Source: Gammaproteobacteria bacterium
GTDB taxonomy: Bacteria; Pseudomonadota; Gammaproteobacteria; Pseudomonadales; Halieaceae
Assembly (NCBI GenBank): GCA_030426545.1
Contig: JAUHYL010000005.1
Location: 1 to 64,000 of the forward strand
Length of the DNA: 64,000 nt
Reading direction: 5' to 3'
Shown here: positions 62,499 through 64,000 of the stretch, piece by piece
How the letters are laid out: each line of letters starts with the position of its first letter
How positions within the stretch are numbered: position 1 is the stretch's first letter
Notes under the pieces: generated by a model
The model's input: the letters and a program-made list of their open reading frames with translations, nothing else
What the model was told of the DNA's origin: nothing
Databases searched by the model: none
Program-made: the position numbers and the translations under genes

Positions 62499-64000
62499 AT
62501 GACTGTCCCAGATAAAGTGCAGAGTCGGGTAGTAAGAGTGGATACCTGTGAGCGCTTCGTGCGCACCATTCTCAATGGCTTTGAATCGTTTTTCGCCGAG
62601 TACCAGACCATCACGCTGGCGGCCCGCGCTCGTTTCGAAAATGCTGACTGGCACGGTATACGCGCAGCGGCCACCGAGCGCATTGATTTGCGCAGGGCCA
62701 AGATCGCACAGGTAAAGCAGTACGCTGAGCTGATTGCAGGGGATGCACTTTACGATCTGGAATTCTGGCGCTCGGCGCGCGGTATCTACGCTGAACTGAT
62801 CGACGGCCACAACAACTTCGAAATGGCCGAAACGTTTTTCAATACGATTTACTGCGCCGTGCACTCCCACCGGCAAATTCGCGACGAGTATGCCTTTGTA
62901 TTTTCTCCGCAGGGGGACATGCCGCCTGCCGACGTCAGCAAAGTTTACCGGACCTATCGTAAAGAGGGGTCCTGGAGCGATCTCTGGCGTGATCTATTGA
63001 ACGATTATGCGTTCGCAATCCCCTACGAAGACCTCGAGCGGGATGTTACGAACATTTGCGCTGCGATCGACAAGTACTTTCCGATTCATTTTGAAATCGA
63101 TGAGAGCGACGTTGAGCTGCACGTGCTCGAACATCATTTTTTCCGCAACAAGGGCGCCTATATTGTCGGTCGAATTGTTTCCGGTGAAAAGGACCTGACG
63201 TTCTCACTGCCCATTCTGCACACGGAGGAGGATTCGGTTTACGTCGATACCATTCTTTTCGGCCCCGACAAACTCAGCGTGGTGTTCAGCTTCACGCGCT
63301 CCTATTTTCAGGTGGATGCCAGTATCCCGTCGCAGTATGTACTGTTTCTGAAACAGCTCATGCCGGCCAAGCCCATCTCCGAGATCTACAGCTCGATGGG
63401 TTACAACAAGCACGGAAAAACCTACTACTACCGCAGCGCTTATCGTCACATGACGACGACCAACGACCAGTTCAAGATCGCGCCCGGTATCAAGGGCATG
63501 GTAATGACCGTGTTCACCATGGATTCCTACGAGTTCGTCTTCAAGATCATTAAGGATCGGTTTACGCCGCCCAAGGATATGACCCGCGAGCAGGTGATGG
63601 AGAAGTACGCCCTGGTAAAACGCTGGGACAGGGCCGGGCGCATGGCCGACACGCAGGAGTTCAAGAACCTGGCATTTTCGCGCGAGCGTTTTTCCGACGA
63701 GGTGCTGGAAGAGTTGATGGAGGTGGCGCCCTCTGTCATTGAAGATCACGGCAAGGCGTTGGTGATCAAGCATGTTTACGTTGAGCGCCGAATGACGCCC
63801 CTCAATCTCTATTTGGGCACGGCAACCGAAGAGCAGATTTGGGATGTGATGGACGAGTACGGCAATGCCATCAAGCAGCTGGCGGCGGCCAATATTTTCC
63901 CCGGCGATATGCTGCTGAAGAATTTCGGTGTAACGCGACACGGGCGGGTTGTCTTTTACGACTATGACGAAATTGTACCGCTGACGGAATGTAACTTTCG
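62499..64000 (+). CDS. aceK: Isocitrate dehydrogenase kinase/phosphatase AceK (C-terminus outside window)
   Basis: The frame from ATG 62499 is open to the window end, giving 500 residues of a protein usually near 570-580. Family segments are plain: YDLEFWRSARGIYAELI, NTIYCAVHSHRQIRDEYAF, the IAPGIKGMVMTVFTMDSYEFVFKIIKD ATP-binding region (only the APGIKGMVM part quoted as motif), RMADTQEFKNLAF, VYVERRMTPLNLYL and the kinase-like FPGDMLLKNFG...FYDYDE. It phosphorylates and dephosphorylates isocitrate dehydrogenase, switching flux to the glyoxylate bypass. aceA/aceB are not in the window. Confidence 0.97.
   Translation, partial: MTVPDKVQSRVVRVDTCERFVRTILNGFESFFAEYQTITLAARARFENADWHGIRAAATERIDLRRAKIAQVKQYAELIAGDALYDLEFWRSARGIYAELIDGHNNFEMAETFFNTIYCAVHSHRQIRDEYAFVFSPQGDMPPADVSKVYRTYRKEGSWSDLWRDLLNDYAFAIPYEDLERDVTNICAAIDKYFPIHFEIDESDVELHVLEHHFFRNKGAYIVGRIVSGEKDLTFSLPILHTEEDSVYVDTILFGPDKLSVVFSFTRSYFQVDASIPSQYVLFLKQLMPAKPISEIYSSMGYNKHGKTYYYRSAYRHMTTTNDQFKIAPGIKGMVMTVFTMDSYEFVFKIIKDRFTPPKDMTREQVMEKYALVKRWDRAGRMADTQEFKNLAFSRERFSDEVLEELMEVAPSVIEDHGKALVIKHVYVERRMTPLNLYLGTATEEQIWDVMDEYGNAIKQLAAANIFPGDMLLKNFGVTRHGRVVFYDYDEIVPLTECNF

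Overview
The window looks like chromosome from a marine gammaproteobacterium, probably of the Halieaceae / OM60-NOR5 type. This is inferred from gene content and order: smpB / ratA-rnfH / bamE / fur / recN / hrcA-grpE-dnaK-dnaJ-dapB, a Pseudomonas-like Fur, an ssrA with a 12-codon tag, a PrsT-type TPR lipoprotein plus a PEP-CTERM-like protein, and a luciferase-like F420-family oxidoreductase. The species cannot be named from the sequence. Genes run off both ends: a beta-propeller lipoprotein on the left and aceK on the right.

Layout. 0-6.5 kb: propeller lipoprotein, SAM methyltransferase, DUF3604 protein and a PrsT-type TPR lipoprotein. 6.6-28.4 kb: the most interesting part, an accessory envelope system in two divergent transcription units. 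The leftward unit (20,764 to 6,600) encodes a haem c protein resembling DUF1588/DUF1592-type cytochromes, a LamG lipoprotein with two haem motifs, a Tat-exported DUF1501-like protein, a small exported protein, two large helical-repeat proteins (one a lipoprotein), a small exported protein, and then a translationally coupled ExbB-ExbD-ExbD-TonB-like (AgmX/PglI C-terminal) quartet. The rightward unit (21,206 to 27,347) encodes a di-haem propeller lipoprotein, an SH3 plus beta-barrel protein, a second beta-barrel, a TlpA-like thioredoxin, a DUF4266 lipoprotein and a DUF3570 barrel. A convergent apbE (FAD:protein FMN transferase) follows 30 bp later. One ExbB, two ExbD, a PglI/AgmX-type protein, large TPR proteins and outer-membrane barrels together resemble the core of the Myxococcus Agl-Glt trans-envelope motor. 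Here that set is joined to secreted haem proteins and a possible flavinylated barrel.

28.4-41.8 kb: a TolB-like propeller lipoprotein, recQ, a two-component flavin reductase/monooxygenase pair, a glutathione-peroxidase-like protein, a DUF2452-like protein, a cysteine-rich microprotein, cytochrome c, an SDR, small membrane or hypothetical proteins, a 34-codon remnant of an acyl-CoA dehydrogenase N-terminus, a metallophosphoesterase and a PEP-CTERM-like protein. 41.9-45.3 kb: visibly AT-richer accessory DNA against the 3' end of ssrA (tmRNA), with a probable methylation-dependent restriction enzyme of the AspBHI/Mrr type, two lipoproteins and an M15-like peptidase; no integrase is seen.

45.4-64 kb: conserved housekeeping genes. 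These are ssrA, a DUF481 protein, smpB, an NSS-family sodium symporter, ratA-rnfH, bamE, fur, recN, hrcA, a clear sigma-32 promoter before grpE-dnaK-dnaJ, dapB, cnoX, a TPR glycosyltransferase, an LLM oxidoreductase and aceK. ssrA and smpB (trans-translation) lie within 2 kb of each other, and the protein-folding genes are grouped. No tRNA, rRNA, CRISPR array or complete insertion sequence was recognised.
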